A DNA stretch of 41,602 nt from Brevundimonas sp. (GCF_024711105.1 NZ_JANJTL010000032.1:1-41602); one strand, 5' to 3'; shown: positions 16,327 to 27,715, counted from the first letter of the stretch. Notes: generated by a model from the letters alone, not told the origin. Program-made: numbers and translations.

Positions 16327-16372
16327 TGTCAGGTCAACATGACATGCGCGAAGTGTAAGGTCAACATGACAT
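16327..16372. promoter_or_regulatory. Paired 19-bp repeats, probable operator of the XRE operon
   Basis: TGTCAGGTCAACATGACAT at 16327 and TGTAAGGTCAACATGACAT at 16354 differ by one base and are 27 bp apart. In the first copy ATGTCA and TGACAT form an inverted repeat. They lie just upstream of the ribosome site of the 15923-16306 gene. Each carries TTGACC on the minus strand, so the repeats may also overlap the -35 element. Confidence 0.7.
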
Positions 16373-16433
16373 TTGGGGACGCGGAACGTGCAGCGCTCGG
16401 TTTCCGCCCAACGTTCTGTATTAAAACGGACTT

Positions 16434-16640
16434 ATGTACGATCTCCGACAATTCTGCCCTGCGCGTGTGTTCTCGGGGCGGATGTTCGTCGAAACCTGCG
16501 AAGAGCGCGCCCGCGACTGCGAGGCGCGGGCGAAGGCCGACCCTGGTCAGCGGGAGATGTGGCTGAAGATGGCGGAGGACTGGCGCCGCGCCGCCCTGAA
16601 TCCGGCGGCCAATGATCCTCAACTCCCGCCCGAAGCCTAG
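16434..16640 (+). CDS. Small hypothetical protein with a charged helical core
   Basis: Up to 68 residues. The core FVETCEERARDCEARAKADP and REMWLKMAEDWRRAAL resembles the many small alphaproteobacterial proteins with a repeated helix of this type, whose function is unknown. An ATG at 16482 preceded by GGGGCGG would give a 52-residue protein starting just before this core and is a reasonable alternative. Divergent from the XRE operon. Confidence 0.6.
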   Translation: MYDLRQFCPARVFSGRMFVETCEERARDCEARAKADPGQREMWLKMAEDWRRAALNPAANDPQLPPEA

Positions 16641-16666
16641 CTGTCGGGCCCGCCTGACGCGCGCGC

Positions 16667-16858
16667 CTAGGCCGCCGCGTCGCGCTCGATGCGCTCGATA
16701 AGGTCGTCACCTGCGTAAATCTCCGCGCTGACAGCCAGGGGCCGGTCGGCCAGCATCGCGTGAGCGAAGGCGCGCGCCTTGCTCAGATCCTCCTGCGGGA
16801 GGACCTCCATATGGTCGACGTCAGAACTTCGTGTTCGGACGTAGCAGATGTAAGTCAT
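16667..16858 (-). CDS. Small cytoplasmic hypothetical protein
   Basis: 63 residues (MTYICYVRTRSSDVDHMEVL, then SKARAFAHAMLADRPLAVSA and EIYAGDDLIERIERD), a compact alpha/beta pattern. The ATG at 16858 is chosen because AAGGAG sits 6 bases before it; an in-frame TTG five codons upstream would overlap that site. I recognise no family. It has its own probable promoter (TTGACC and TTATCC, 16930-16955). Confidence 0.65.
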   Translation of the reverse strand: MTYICYVRTRSSDVDHMEVLPQEDLSKARAFAHAMLADRPLAVSAEIYAGDDLIERIERDAAA

Positions 16859-16929
16859 GGCGAGCTCCTTCAAGCCACACAGGCGGGGAGCATGAGCCGT
16901 CAGGCTGTCTCTCAGTCGCTGGGCGCCCC

Positions 16930-16955
16930 GGATAATGTCCCAGCAATGCGGTCAA
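16930..16955 (-). promoter_or_regulatory. Possible sigma-73-type promoter for the 16667-16858 gene
   Basis: On the minus strand TTGACC, 14 bases, then TTATCC, about 70 bases upstream of the start codon. The short spacer suits the Caulobacter-type housekeeping promoter. This is pattern matching only. Confidence 0.3.
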
Positions 16956-17057
16956 CTTAGCTCGACCTCGCCGGAGAAGCGAATCCTTGCCGATCACAGA
17001 ATCGGGAGCGCGGAACCGCACATTGCGCGTCGCGTTCCGGCGCGTCACAAGACGTGC

Positions 17058-17381
17058 ATGACCTCACAGTCTCCGGCCCGTGGCCGCTCCCTCTCGGATC
17101 CCGACGCCACCGCCTATCGCATGGAGCTGATGTCGCTCGATGCGAAGTTGCCCGTCACCGTCCTGACCGCCGCCGAGGACCCGGAAGCCGAGGCCTTCGG
17201 GGCGGAGGTCGCCGACTTCCTGCGCGACGCGGGACGCCAGGTGCAGGTCCAGGCCGTACGCTGCGACCCGCCGTTCCGTGGCCTTCAGCTCTATGCCGGC
17301 GAGGACAAGGTCCAGGTCGTGATCGGCCACAGCATGCGGCACGGCCCGTCCTTCCTGTGGCCGCTGGCGCCCAAGGCATAG
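17058..17381 (+). CDS. Hypothetical protein, 107 residues
   Basis: The coding-like part starts at ATG 17058 (MTSQSPARGRSLSDPDATAY). It reads LPVTVLTAAEDPEAEAFGAE and VADFLRDAGRQVQVQAVRCD, then KVQVVIGHSMRHG. The pattern (a beta strand, an acidic helix FGAEVADFLRDAG, strand, strand ending in VVIG) suggests a small Rossmann-like fold of the kind seen at the C-terminus of nucleoside/TIR-like or SLOG-like proteins. No firm family. No clear ribosome site is visible. Confidence 0.6.
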   Translation: MTSQSPARGRSLSDPDATAYRMELMSLDAKLPVTVLTAAEDPEAEAFGAEVADFLRDAGRQVQVQAVRCDPPFRGLQLYAGEDKVQVVIGHSMRHGPSFLWPLAPKA

Positions 17382-17422
17382 CCACGCTTGGCGCCGGGCC
17401 GCGCTCGGCCCATCTTGATGGG

Positions 17423-17809
17423 ATGAAGATCGTCCTCCTCTCGATCGCCGTGCTGGCGGCCGCGGGCGCGGCAGAGGCCCAATCCTGGCCCGCGCAGCAG
17501 CCCGACTTCGCCGCGGCGGCCCAGCGTGACCGGCTGGAACGCGACCGCTGGCGCGCCGGCATGGACCAGCGCGCGGCCGAAGCCCGGGCCGATCAGCGCC
17601 GCACGGACGCCGTCCTCTATGGGCTGCAGGCCTCACGTGGGCCCCTCGTCGCCCCGCCGGACGGGCCGACGGCGCCTCTCGAGCCCCTGACCGGACTGGC
17701 CGTGCAGGAGGCCTGGTCGGCTAGCGAAGCGCGCGGGCGCGCCGTCTCCGCCGACCAACGGCTTCAGGCCATGGACGCCTGGTTCGACCGCTCCCGGCGC
17801 GAGCCCTGA
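17423..17809 (+). CDS. Secreted Ala/Arg/Asp-rich hypothetical protein
   Basis: 128 residues with a signal peptide (MKIVLLSIAVLAAAGAAEAQ, cleavage before SWPAQ). The mature part is a charged helix (AAAQRDRLERDRWRAGMDQR, EARADQRRTDAVLYGLQ) and a second helix (AVSADQRLQAMDAWFDRSRR). A periplasmic helical protein; family not recognised. The start is placed at the ATG of the signal peptide. Confidence 0.65.
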   Translation: MKIVLLSIAVLAAAGAAEAQSWPAQQPDFAAAAQRDRLERDRWRAGMDQRAAEARADQRRTDAVLYGLQASRGPLVAPPDGPTAPLEPLTGLAVQEAWSASEARGRAVSADQRLQAMDAWFDRSRREP

Positions 17810-17877
17810 AACCGTACGCATCGGATTGCCGCCCTCGCGCGTTCGGCTAAGCTGGACAGGAAGCTTGCGAGGCTCAG

Positions 17878-18741
17878 ATGCGGTGGCAGGGCGGACGGCG
17901 TGGCGGCGGGATCGATGACCGCCGCGGCATGGGCGGAGGCGTCATCGGCGGCGGCCTGGGAGTCGGGGTGCTGGCGCTCCTCGGCTATTTCATCTTCGGC
18001 ATCGATCCGCAGATCACGACCCAGCTGGCCGGCGCGCTGGGCACGGGCCAGGGTCAGGGCGAGATCGGCTCGCCCGGCGACGAGGCCGGCGGCTTCGTCG
18101 ATGTCATCGCCACGAACACGACCGATGTCTGGTCCAGCCTGATCTCGGGCTACGAGCCGCCGCGCGTCGTGCTCTACGAGGGCGGCACCGGCACGGCCTG
18201 CGGCTTCGGCCAGGCCCAGATGGGGCCGTTCTACTGCCCGCTCGACCGGCAGGTGTATCTCGACCTCAGCTTCTGGCGGACCATGCAGGATCAGCTGGGC
18301 GCCGGCGGCGACTTCGCCCAGGCCTATGTCATCGCCCACGAGGTCGGCCACCACGTCCAGACCCTGACCGGCGCGTCGGACCGTGTCCGCCAGATGCAGG
18401 CCCAGGCCCGCAGCGAGGGCGAGGCGAACCAGTGGTCCGTCGCGCTGGAGCTCCAGGCCGACTGCTACGCGGGCGTCTGGGCGGCCAATGCGGCACGCGT
18501 CTCGGGCGGCCAGGTGGCGCTGGAGGCGGGCGACATCGAGGAAGGCCTGAACGCCGCCTCCCAGATCGGGGACGACACCCTGTCCGGCGGCCGCGCCAGC
18601 CCGGAAACCTTCACCCACGGCACCTCGGCCCAGCGGGTCGAATGGCTGCGCCGCGGCTATCAGTCCGGTGACCCGAACAGTTGCGACACCTTCGCCGCCA
18701 TGGGCGGGGGCGGCGCGGGCCAGCCGTCCAAGGGCGTCTGA
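17878..18741 (+). CDS. YpfJ-type neutral zinc metallopeptidase
   Basis: 287 residues. A Gly/Arg-rich N-terminus (GGRRGGGIDDRRGMGGG) and one transmembrane helix (GVGVLALLGYFIFGI) are followed by the PF04228 domain: YEGGTGTACGFGQAQMGPFY, CPLDRQVYLDLSFW and the zinc motif IAHEVGHHVQ (His154, Glu155, His158). LELQADCYAGVWA probably supplies the third ligand region. The catalytic domain should face the periplasm. The physiological substrate is not known. It precedes ybgC by 3 bases. Confidence 0.93.
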   Translation: MRWQGGRRGGGIDDRRGMGGGVIGGGLGVGVLALLGYFIFGIDPQITTQLAGALGTGQGQGEIGSPGDEAGGFVDVIATNTTDVWSSLISGYEPPRVVLYEGGTGTACGFGQAQMGPFYCPLDRQVYLDLSFWRTMQDQLGAGGDFAQAYVIAHEVGHHVQTLTGASDRVRQMQAQARSEGEANQWSVALELQADCYAGVWAANAARVSGGQVALEAGDIEEGLNAASQIGDDTLSGGRASPETFTHGTSAQRVEWLRRGYQSGDPNSCDTFAAMGGGGAGQPSKGV

Positions 18742-18744
18742 GGC

Positions 18745-19197
18745 TTGACCGAACCGACCGCCGGAGCCTTCGACGGCCGCACCCACCTGCTACCCGTGCG
18801 CGTCTACTATGAGGACACGGATTTCACCGGCCTGGTCTATCACGCCAACTACCTGCGCTATTTCGAGCGGGGTCGATCGGACTTCCTGCGGCTGGTGTCC
18901 TCGGGCCATGCGGAACTGCTCGAGCGGGACGACCCGATGGCCTTCGTGGTCACGCGCATGGACATCCGCTTCCTGAAGGCTGCGCGCATCGACGACGCCC
19001 TGGTGGTCCGCACCGCGTATGAGGCGATCAAGGGGCCCCGCCTGATCATCCGTCAGTCCATCACGCGCGGCGACCAAACGCTGTGTGAAGCCGACGTCGA
19101 GGCCGCCTGCATCGACCTGAACGGCCGCCCGCGCCGCCCGCCCCGGGCCATGGCCGAAGCGCTGGGACCGTGGCTCCGCGACAAGGCCGCAGATTAG
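18745..19197 (+). CDS. ybgC: Tol-Pal-associated acyl-CoA thioesterase YbgC
   Basis: 150 residues, a single hotdog domain. The signature VYYEDTDFTGLVYHANYLRY, followed by FERGRSDFLR, contains the catalytic Asp of the 4-hydroxybenzoyl-CoA thioesterase class. YbgC hydrolyses short acyl-CoA and is encoded at the head of tol-pal clusters. The start is a TTG three bases after the metallopeptidase stop; no ATG is available upstream of the conserved region. Gap to tolQ is 123 bases. Confidence 0.95.
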   Translation: MTEPTAGAFDGRTHLLPVRVYYEDTDFTGLVYHANYLRYFERGRSDFLRLVSSGHAELLERDDPMAFVVTRMDIRFLKAARIDDALVVRTAYEAIKGPRLIIRQSITRGDQTLCEADVEAACIDLNGRPRRPPRAMAEALGPWLRDKAAD

Positions 19198-19214
19198 CCC
19201 TCAGCGCTTCGGCG

Positions 19215-19230
19215 ATGACGTTTGCGTCAT
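19215..19230. repeat. Inverted repeat ahead of tolQ
   Basis: ATGACG-tttg-CGTCAT, a perfect 6-bp inverted repeat in the ybgC-tolQ gap. It could be an operator half-site pair or a weak hairpin; the binder is unknown. Confidence 0.35.
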
Positions 19231-19264
19231 GCCATCAATCCGTCACTTCCCGCGGCTTGTCTCG

Positions 19265-19292
19265 CAGGCCCCGATCTTGCAAGCGGGGCCTG
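19265..19292. promoter_or_regulatory. Strong hairpin 28 bases upstream of tolQ
   Basis: CAGGCCCCG and CGGGGCCTG form a perfect 9-bp stem around a 10-base loop. There is no T-tract, so it is not a standard terminator. Placed in the tolQ leader, it may process or stabilise the tolQRAB transcript, or limit read-through from ybgC. Confidence 0.45.
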
Positions 19293-19320
19293 AATGCGCC
19301 GACCGCACCTGGAGACCTGA

Positions 19321-20057
19321 ATGCCGCCCGAGAGCGCCGCTGACGCCCTGAATGTCGTCAACCTGTTCATGCATGCCGACTGGGTCATCAAGGGCGTGAT
19401 CCTGGGACTGGCGTTCGCCTCCCTGTGGTCCTGGGCGGTGATCTTCGACCGGGCCGTGCGGTTCGGGGCCATGAATCGCCAGGCCAACGCCTTCGAGGAA
19501 GCCCTGGCCAGCGGCCGATCGCTGGAGGATCTGGCCAACCAGGCCGGCCCCAACCCGAACCAGCCCCTGCCCCGCATGCTGGTGGCGGCCATGCGCGACT
19601 GGCGCGACGCCCGCTCGGGCGGACCGCTGACCGAGGGTCAGGCCGGCCTGCTCATCGCCCGTGTGGACCGGACGCTGGACTCCATCATCGCCCGCGAGAG
19701 CGCCCGAGCCGAGGAGGGGCTGGGCGTGCTTTCGGTGGTGGCCACCTCGTCGCCCTTCATCGGCCTGTTCGGAACCGTCTACGGCATCATGCACGCCTTC
19801 GGCGACATCGCCGCCCAGGGCAACACCAACCTGACCACGGTGGCCCCGGCCATCGCCGAGGCCCTGTTCGCGACCGGCATCGGTCTGGCCGCGGCCATTC
19901 CGGCCTATATCGCCTACAACAAGTTCTCCATCGACGCGGGCAAGTTCACCGGCCGGCTGGAGCGCTTCGCCGACGACCTGCAGGCCGCCATCGCCAAGCG
20001 CCTGGCCGATCGCGCCGCGCCGGCCGCCCACGGCTACGATCGCCCCGGAGGGATCTG

Positions 20058-20058
<1 letters not shown>
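19321..20058 (+). CDS. tolQ: TolQ, Tol-Pal proton-channel subunit
   Basis: 245 residues, three transmembrane helices (VILGLAFASLWSWAVIF near 25; SVVATSSPFIGLFGTVYGIM near 140; FATGIGLAAAIPAYIAYNKF near 185). The MotA/TolQ/ExbB signature is intact. With TolR it forms the inner-membrane proton channel that energises TolA for outer-membrane constriction at division. A GGAG ribosome site precedes the ATG. The TGA overlaps tolR's ATG by one base. Confidence 0.97.
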
Positions 20059-20546
<488 letters not shown>

Positions 20547-20547
20547 C

Positions 20548-21327
20548 GTGCCGCGCCTGACGCCGGCCATCGTGCTTTCGGCCCTGTTTCACCTGGGCCT
20601 GCTGGCGCTCGCCCTGATCGCCTGGCCCCGGCAGCCGGTCGATATCCAGCTGGGGGCCGTGCCGGTGACCGTGGTGTCGGACGTCTTCCAGGACGCCGCC
20701 CCGTCGCCCGAGACCGCCGACGATCCGCTTGAGGAAATCTCGCCCGAGCCCCTGCCGAGCGAGGCGGACACGCCGGAACCGCCCGCGCCGACGCCGACTC
20801 CGGCGCCGCCCCAGCCCACGCCGCCCACCAAGCGGCCGCCGACCACGACGGCCCAGCCGGACCGCACGCCGCAGCGTCCGCCTCAGCAACCGCAACAGCC
20901 GACCCAGACGCGCGAGGAGTCCTCGCTCGATCTCGACGCCATCGCCGGTGGGGGCGGCCCCCGCCGGCCGCCCCGGCCTCCCGGCCGTCCGCCAACGGAG
21001 TCCGGCTCGGGGCAGGCCGCGGTCCTGACCGGTCCGCAGGTGGCGGCCTTCGGCCGGCAGGTCGTTCCGCACTGGAACCTGACCTTCTGCAACATGGCCG
21101 GCGGCGATGACATGACGATCCGCATGCGCCTGACCATCGGCGCCAATGGCCGGATCAGCGAAGGACCGGTGCTCGTCCAGCAGCAGTCCGGCTCGGTCTA
21201 CCGCGCCGCCTCGGAGAGCGCGCTTCGCGCCGCCCGCGCCGCCGAGCCCTACGACGTGCCGGTCGGCTATCGGACCAGTGAGATGACCTTCGTCTTCCTG
21301 ACCGAACAGGCCTGCCGTGGGCGCTGA
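20548..21327 (+). CDS. tolA: TolA, trans-envelope linker of Tol-Pal
   Basis: 259 residues beginning at a GTG one base after the tolR stop. One transmembrane helix (AIVLSALFHLGLLALALIAW) carries the SHLS-like motif for contact with TolQR. The span of residues 55-150 is Pro/Thr/Glu-rich (PEPPAPTPTPAPPQPTPPTK) and not the long Ala/Lys helix of E. coli TolA. The C-terminal domain (QVVPHWNLTFCNMAG, IRMRLTIGANGRISEGPVLV, MTFVFLTEQACRG) is the TolB/Pal-contacting domain with two cysteines. Confidence 0.92.
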   Translation: MPRLTPAIVLSALFHLGLLALALIAWPRQPVDIQLGAVPVTVVSDVFQDAAPSPETADDPLEEISPEPLPSEADTPEPPAPTPTPAPPQPTPPTKRPPTTTAQPDRTPQRPPQQPQQPTQTREESSLDLDAIAGGGGPRRPPRPPGRPPTESGSGQAAVLTGPQVAAFGRQVVPHWNLTFCNMAGGDDMTIRMRLTIGANGRISEGPVLVQQQSGSVYRAASESALRAARAAEPYDVPVGYRTSEMTFVFLTEQACRGR

Positions 21328-21447
21328 TCCCGTCAGCCTTCGTCAGCCGCCTGCCGCATCGTCGCCGCATTCCCGCATTCACCTGTCCGAAAGGCGAAGG
21401 CCGCTTCTTGGATGCGCCTTCACCTCCATCTCGCCGCTGGAGCTCCC

Positions 21448-22803
21448 ATGCGCCTGATCGCCCTGGTCGCCGCCGCCCTCGTGGGCCTGACCCTGATCGC
21501 CCCCGCAACCGCGGCACGGGCGCAGACACCCGAGGTCGTGATCGACGAGGGCGTCATCCGCGCCATGCCGATCGCCATCGCCCCCTTCCAGGGCCAGTAC
21601 GGCAATGAAATCTCCGAGGTGATCTCGGCCAATCTGGAGCGGTCCGGCTTCTTCGATCCGATCGATCCGGCCGCCTTCATCGAGCGGTCGCCCAGCGTCG
21701 ACGTCCAGCCGCAGTTCGCGTCCTGGACGGCCATCAACGCCCAGACCCTGCTGGTCGGACGCGTCAGCATCGGCCCGGACGGCCGTCTGCGCGCCGCCTT
21801 CCGCCTGTGGGACGTGGTCCAGCAGACGCCGCTGCTCGAATTCCAGTTCACCTCGACCCCCGAGAACTGGCGGCGCGTGGCGCACAAAATCTCGGACGCC
21901 GTCTATCAGCGCCTGACCGGCGAGCTCGGCTATTTCGACACCCGCATCGTCTTCATCGCCGAGGACGGCCGCGGACCGGGGCGCCAGACCCGCCTGGCGG
22001 TCATGGACCAGGACGGCTTCAACCCCGTCTATCTGGCGGCCACCGACGCCATCCTTATGACGCCGCGCTTCTCGGCGACGCACCAGCGCGTGACCTACAT
22101 GGCGCTCGGTGAGGACTACACCCGCATCTACCTGCTCGACCTCGAGACCGGTCGGCAGGAGAGCATCGGCGAGTTCGACGGGCTGGTCTTCGCCCCGCGC
22201 TTCTCACCGGACGGACGCCGCATCGCCTTCTCGCTGGAGCGGGGCGGCAACTCCGACATCTATGTGATGAACCTGCAGAGCCGGCAGCTGTCGCGCCTGA
22301 CGTCGGACCCGGGCATCGACACCTCGCCGTCCTTCTCGCCGGACGGGTCGCGCATCGTGTTCAACTCCGACCGGGGCGGGCGTCCGCGCCTGTATGTCAT
22401 GAACAGTGACGGCTCGGGCCAGCGCGCCATCTCCGGCGGCTCGGGCAACTATCACACGCCTGTCTGGAGCCCCTGCGGCGACCTGGTGGCGTTCACCAAG
22501 CAGCAGGGCGGCCGCTTCCACATCGGCGTCATGAACCCGGACGGCACCGGCGAACGCATCCTGTCCTCCAGCTACTATCAGGAAGGCCCCAGCTGGGCCC
22601 CGAATGGCCGGTACCTGGTCTTCTTCCGCGGCGAGGCGGGCGAGTCGCCGCGCCTGTACACCGTGGACGTGACCGGCCGGATCCTGCGCCCGGCGCCCTA
22701 CGCCGGCGCGGCCTCCGACCCGGCCTGGTCGCCCCTGCTCGATCCGCCGGCCGGCGACTTCTCCGGCGGCGGCTCGGGCGGCCGCTGCCTGGCCGGAAGC
22801 TGA
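21448..22803 (+). CDS. tolB: TolB periplasmic beta-propeller
   Basis: About 451 residues. The ATG at 21448 is preferred to one 12 codons upstream: GGAG precedes it and the protein then starts with a signal peptide ([20 protein letters not shown], cleavage near ARAQT). The N-terminal alpha/beta domain (residues 20-160) is followed by repeated FSPDG/F-D-G propeller blades ([40 protein letters not shown]). TolB binds Pal and TolA in the periplasm. Confidence 0.96.
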   Translation: MRLIALVAAALVGLTLIAPATAARAQTPEVVIDEGVIRAMPIAIAPFQGQYGNEISEVISANLERSGFFDPIDPAAFIERSPSVDVQPQFASWTAINAQTLLVGRVSIGPDGRLRAAFRLWDVVQQTPLLEFQFTSTPENWRRVAHKISDAVYQRLTGELGYFDTRIVFIAEDGRGPGRQTRLAVMDQDGFNPVYLAATDAILMTPRFSATHQRVTYMALGEDYTRIYLLDLETGRQESIGEFDGLVFAPRFSPDGRRIAFSLERGGNSDIYVMNLQSRQLSRLTSDPGIDTSPSFSPDGSRIVFNSDRGGRPRLYVMNSDGSGQRAISGGSGNYHTPVWSPCGDLVAFTKQQGGRFHIGVMNPDGTGERILSSSYYQEGPSWAPNGRYLVFFRGEAGESPRLYTVDVTGRILRPAPYAGAASDPAWSPLLDPPAGDFSGGGSGGRCLAGS

Positions 22804-22919
22804 GGCCCGGAAACCCGTGGCTCAACTTGTCGTTATCCCCATGGCGCCGTCAGAAACTGACAGCTAGGACCGTTCCAGCTTGGCCGTATGTGTACGACCT
22901 TGCCCATCAGGAGTTTTCG

Positions 22920-23480
22920 ATGACCAAGACCGCTCTCCGCACCACCGCTATCGCGGCCATGGCCATTCTCGCGGCCGCCGCCTGCACCCGTCGTGAACAG
23001 CCCCAGCCGGTCGATCCGCCCCCCCCGGGCCCGACCCAGCCGACGAACCCGGGCTCCGGCCCGACGACCCCGCCGGTCACCGGCGGCCCGACCACCAGCG
23101 TCACCCCGGGCTCCCAGCGCGATTTCGTCGTCAACGTCGGCGATCGCGTCTACTTCGACTTCGATTCCTATTCGATCCGCTCGGACGCCCAGCGCGTGCT
23201 GGCCGCCCAGGCCGCCTGGCTGGCCCGCTATCCGCAGGTCCAGGTGCGCATCGAAGGCAACGCCGACGAACGCGGCACGCGTGAGTACAACCTCGCGCTC
23301 GGCGCCCGCCGCGCCGAGGCGGTGCGCAGCTTCCTGATCGCCAACGGCGTCTCGGCCGCCCGCATCGACACCATCAGCTACGGCAAGGAACGGCCGATCG
23401 CGATGGGCTCGAACGAGGAAGCCTGGGCGCAGAACCGTAACGCCCACACCGCCATCACCGGCGGCGCCCCGGCCCAGTAG
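22920..23480 (+). CDS. pal: Pal, peptidoglycan-associated outer-membrane lipoprotein
   Basis: 186 residues. Signal peptide with lipobox LAAAAC (lipidated Cys near residue 22), a Pro/Gly/Thr-rich linker, then an OmpA-like domain: VYFDFDSYSIRSDAQRVLAA, RIEGNADERGTREYNLALGA, RRAEAVRSFLIANGV. These include the peptidoglycan-contact residues. The C-terminus ends AQNRNAHTAITGGAP, where most Pal proteins have NRRV. AGGAG precedes the ATG. Confidence 0.96.
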   Translation: MTKTALRTTAIAAMAILAAAACTRREQPQPVDPPPPGPTQPTNPGSGPTTPPVTGGPTTSVTPGSQRDFVVNVGDRVYFDFDSYSIRSDAQRVLAAQAAWLARYPQVQVRIEGNADERGTREYNLALGARRAEAVRSFLIANGVSAARIDTISYGKERPIAMGSNEEAWAQNRNAHTAITGGAPAQ

Positions 23481-23497
23481 GTCGGAGCTGAAATCGG

Positions 23498-23527
23498 GGG
23501 CGGAAGGTTCGCCTTCCGCCCCTTTTC
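23498..23527 (+). terminator. Rho-independent terminator after pal
   Basis: GGGGCGGAAGG-ttcg-CCTTCCGCCCC followed by TTTT: a perfect 11-bp stem with a stable UUCG tetraloop. It separates pal from cpoB. Confidence 0.95.
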
Positions 23528-23581
23528 GCGTCCGGGGCTTTCGCCCCTGTCCCGCCCCAAAGTCCGGACTATGCTTCGTCC

Positions 23582-24436
23582 ATGACAGAGACCCGTCCCC
23601 CCCGCCGCCTGCCCCGCGCGCTCGCCACGGGCATCGGCGTCGCCCTCATCGGCGGCGCGGTGATCGCCCAGACCATCCCGGCCCCGCCGATCGCCTGGGA
23701 CTCGCGAAAGCTGGAACGTCTGGACCGCAACGTCCGCAAGCTGGAGCGCGCCGTCTATCAGCGGAACGCGGCGGGCGATCCGATCATCATCGAGGCCGAT
23801 CCCGAGGTCGTGGCCCTGATGGGGCGCGTCGACCTGATGGACCGGCGCCTGTCCGACCTGGAGTCGGCGTTGATCCGCGCCAACGGCTCGCTCGAGGACG
23901 CCTCGAGCGACCTGACCGCCGCCCAGCGGGCCAACCGCGATCTCGCGGGCCGCATCGACGCCCTGACCCAGCGCGTGGCCGAGATGGAAGCCGCGCAGGC
24001 GGCCGCCGAGGAAGCCGCTCAGCCGACCCAGCCGCGGTCGCCTTCCGGCAGCGAGGGCGGCGATTTCGACGCCGCCATGCGGCTGATGATCGACGGCGAC
24101 TACGCCGCCGCCGGCGACGCCTTCGACCTGTTCATCGTGACCTGGCCGGACAGCGACCTGCTGCCCGAGGCCCACTATCGCCTGGCGGAAACCTTGTTCA
24201 TCGCCGAGGACGAAGCGGGCGCCGCCCAAGCCTACGCCACTTCGCTGCGCGGTTGGCCGACAGCCGCCTGGGCGGCCGACGCCACGGTCAAGCTGGCCGA
24301 CGCCCTGGTCTCGACGGAGCGCGCGCAGCAGGCTTGCCAGGCGCTGGGCGAGTTCGATCGCCGCTACGCCGCCCGCGCCAGCGCGGCCATCCGCAACCGG
24401 GCCCAGCAGATCCGCACCCGCGCCCGCTGCGCCTGA
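23582..24436 (+). CDS. cpoB: CpoB (YbgF), Tol-associated division coordinator
   Basis: 284 residues. Signal/hydrophobic N-terminus (ATGIGVALIGGAVIAQTIPA), coiled coil at about 75-145 (LMDRRLSDLESALIRANGSL, RDLAGRIDALTQRVAEMEAA), then TPR repeats (FDAAMRLMIDGDYAAAGDAF, LPEAHYRLAETLFIAEDEAG). CpoB links peptidoglycan synthesis to Tol-driven constriction in the periplasm. The terminator after pal means it probably has its own promoter. tilS follows by 21 bases. Confidence 0.93.
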   Translation: MTETRPPRRLPRALATGIGVALIGGAVIAQTIPAPPIAWDSRKLERLDRNVRKLERAVYQRNAAGDPIIIEADPEVVALMGRVDLMDRRLSDLESALIRANGSLEDASSDLTAAQRANRDLAGRIDALTQRVAEMEAAQAAAEEAAQPTQPRSPSGSEGGDFDAAMRLMIDGDYAAAGDAFDLFIVTWPDSDLLPEAHYRLAETLFIAEDEAGAAQAYATSLRGWPTAAWAADATVKLADALVSTERAQQACQALGEFDRRYAARASAAIRNRAQQIRTRARCA

Positions 24437-24457
24437 CCGCGTGCTAGAGGGCCCTCC

Positions 24458-25663
24458 ATGGGTCCCATTTTCGCCCAGCTCGATCAGCGCCTGTCGCGGC
24501 ACGACGCGCGGCCGGTGGCGCTCGCCCTGTCCGGCGGAGGAGATTCCCTCGCGCTACTGCTGATCGCCGCCGACTGGGCGCGCGCGAACGGCCGCCGCCT
24601 GCTGGCGCTCACTGTCGACCATCGCCTCAGCCCCGAAAGCCCAGGCTGGACCGCCTTCGCAGAGGAGGCGGCCCGGCGGATGAGGGCGGACTGGCGCGGC
24701 CTCACCTGGATAGGGTCCAAGCCGACCAGGGGCCGACCGGCGGCGGCTCGCCAGGCGCGCCATCGTCTTCTGGCCGAGGCGGCGAGAAAGGCCGGGGCCC
24801 ACGTCTTGCTGATGGCCCATACCGCTGACGACGTCGCCGAGAACGCCTGGATGCGCACGCAGGGCTCGACCCTGGGCCGCCTGACCGCCTGGTCGCCCTC
24901 CCCGGTCTGGCCGGAGGGCCGCGGCCTGATGATCCTGCGCCCCCTGTTGGGCGAGCGCCGGGAGGCCCTGCGCGATCTCCTGCGCGATCGGGACCAGCGA
25001 TGGATCGAAGATCCCGCCAATGCCGACCCGGACCAGCTTCGAGCCCGGGCGCGGCGCGCGCTGGCCGGGCGCATCTCAACTCCGGCTCCGCCTCAGCCTG
25101 AGCCGCCGCCGCTCGATGCCGTGGTGGACCTGCTGGCCGGCTCGGCCCGGCTGCCAGCCGGCTCACCCTGGCTGGCCCACGCCATCGCCTGCGTTTCAGG
25201 TCGAGCCGACCTTCCGCGACGCGACCGGGTGGAGGCGGCGCGGGCACGGCTCTGCGCCGAAGAGCGAGCCACTCTCGGGGGTGTCGACCTGCGCGCTGAA
25301 GGGGACGGTCTGACCCTGACGCGCGAGCCGGGCCGCAGCCCCCCGTCGTCCATGCGCCTGCAGCCGGGCGAGACGCGGGTCTGGGACGGCCGCTTCGAGG
25401 TCTCCGCTAAAGAGGGCGGTTGGACTATCGCTCCGTCGAGGGGCCATGCGGTGCGGCTCGCCCCGACGGACCGGGTCCGACTCCGCGCTCTGCCCACTGC
25501 GGCGCGTCCGGCCCTGCCTGTGCTGTTTCGGGAAGGCGACGCCAGCCCGGTTCTTGCAAGCCCGGCGGTGTCCCTGCGCTGTCTCGTCGGAGACCGGCTT
25601 CGGCTGGCCTCGGGCGGCGCAAGGACGGAGGCCGACCTCATTTCGCCCGACATGGCGAATTAA
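24458..25663 (+). CDS. tilS: tRNA(Ile)-lysidine synthetase TilS
   Basis: 401 residues. The PP-loop [12 protein letters not shown] is at residues 25-36, DHRLSPES follows, and [13 protein letters not shown] is the second ATP-site motif. The enzyme adds lysine to C34 of tRNA-Ile(CAU) in the cytoplasm, making it read AUA; it is essential in most bacteria. The C-terminal part is more divergent but ends with the usual substrate-binding region. The order cpoB-tilS-ftsH is typical of Alphaproteobacteria. Confidence 0.95.
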   Translation: MGPIFAQLDQRLSRHDARPVALALSGGGDSLALLLIAADWARANGRRLLALTVDHRLSPESPGWTAFAEEAARRMRADWRGLTWIGSKPTRGRPAAARQARHRLLAEAARKAGAHVLLMAHTADDVAENAWMRTQGSTLGRLTAWSPSPVWPEGRGLMILRPLLGERREALRDLLRDRDQRWIEDPANADPDQLRARARRALAGRISTPAPPQPEPPPLDAVVDLLAGSARLPAGSPWLAHAIACVSGRADLPRRDRVEAARARLCAEERATLGGVDLRAEGDGLTLTREPGRSPPSSMRLQPGETRVWDGRFEVSAKEGGWTIAPSRGHAVRLAPTDRVRLRALPTAARPALPVLFREGDASPVLASPAVSLRCLVGDRLRLASGGARTEADLISPDMAN

Positions 25664-25727
25664 GGATCGGTCCCCTATCTTGGATGGCCAGGACGGGCGC
25701 GCCCGACCACGACGTATCGAGGACCGA

Positions 25728-27653
<1,926 letters not shown>

Positions 27654-27659
27654 GCCAAA

Positions 27660-27691
27660 GGAAGCCCGCCCCGGAAACGTGGCGGAATTCC
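27660..27691 (+). terminator. Probable terminator hairpin after ftsH
   Basis: GGAA-gc-CCGCC, a 10-base loop, GGCGG-aa-TTCC: nine base pairs with a 2x2 internal loop, 7 bases after the ftsH stop. Only TTA follows, so efficiency is uncertain. Confidence 0.5.
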
Positions 27692-27715
27692 TTATGACGA
27701 ACATGTTTGCATTTT

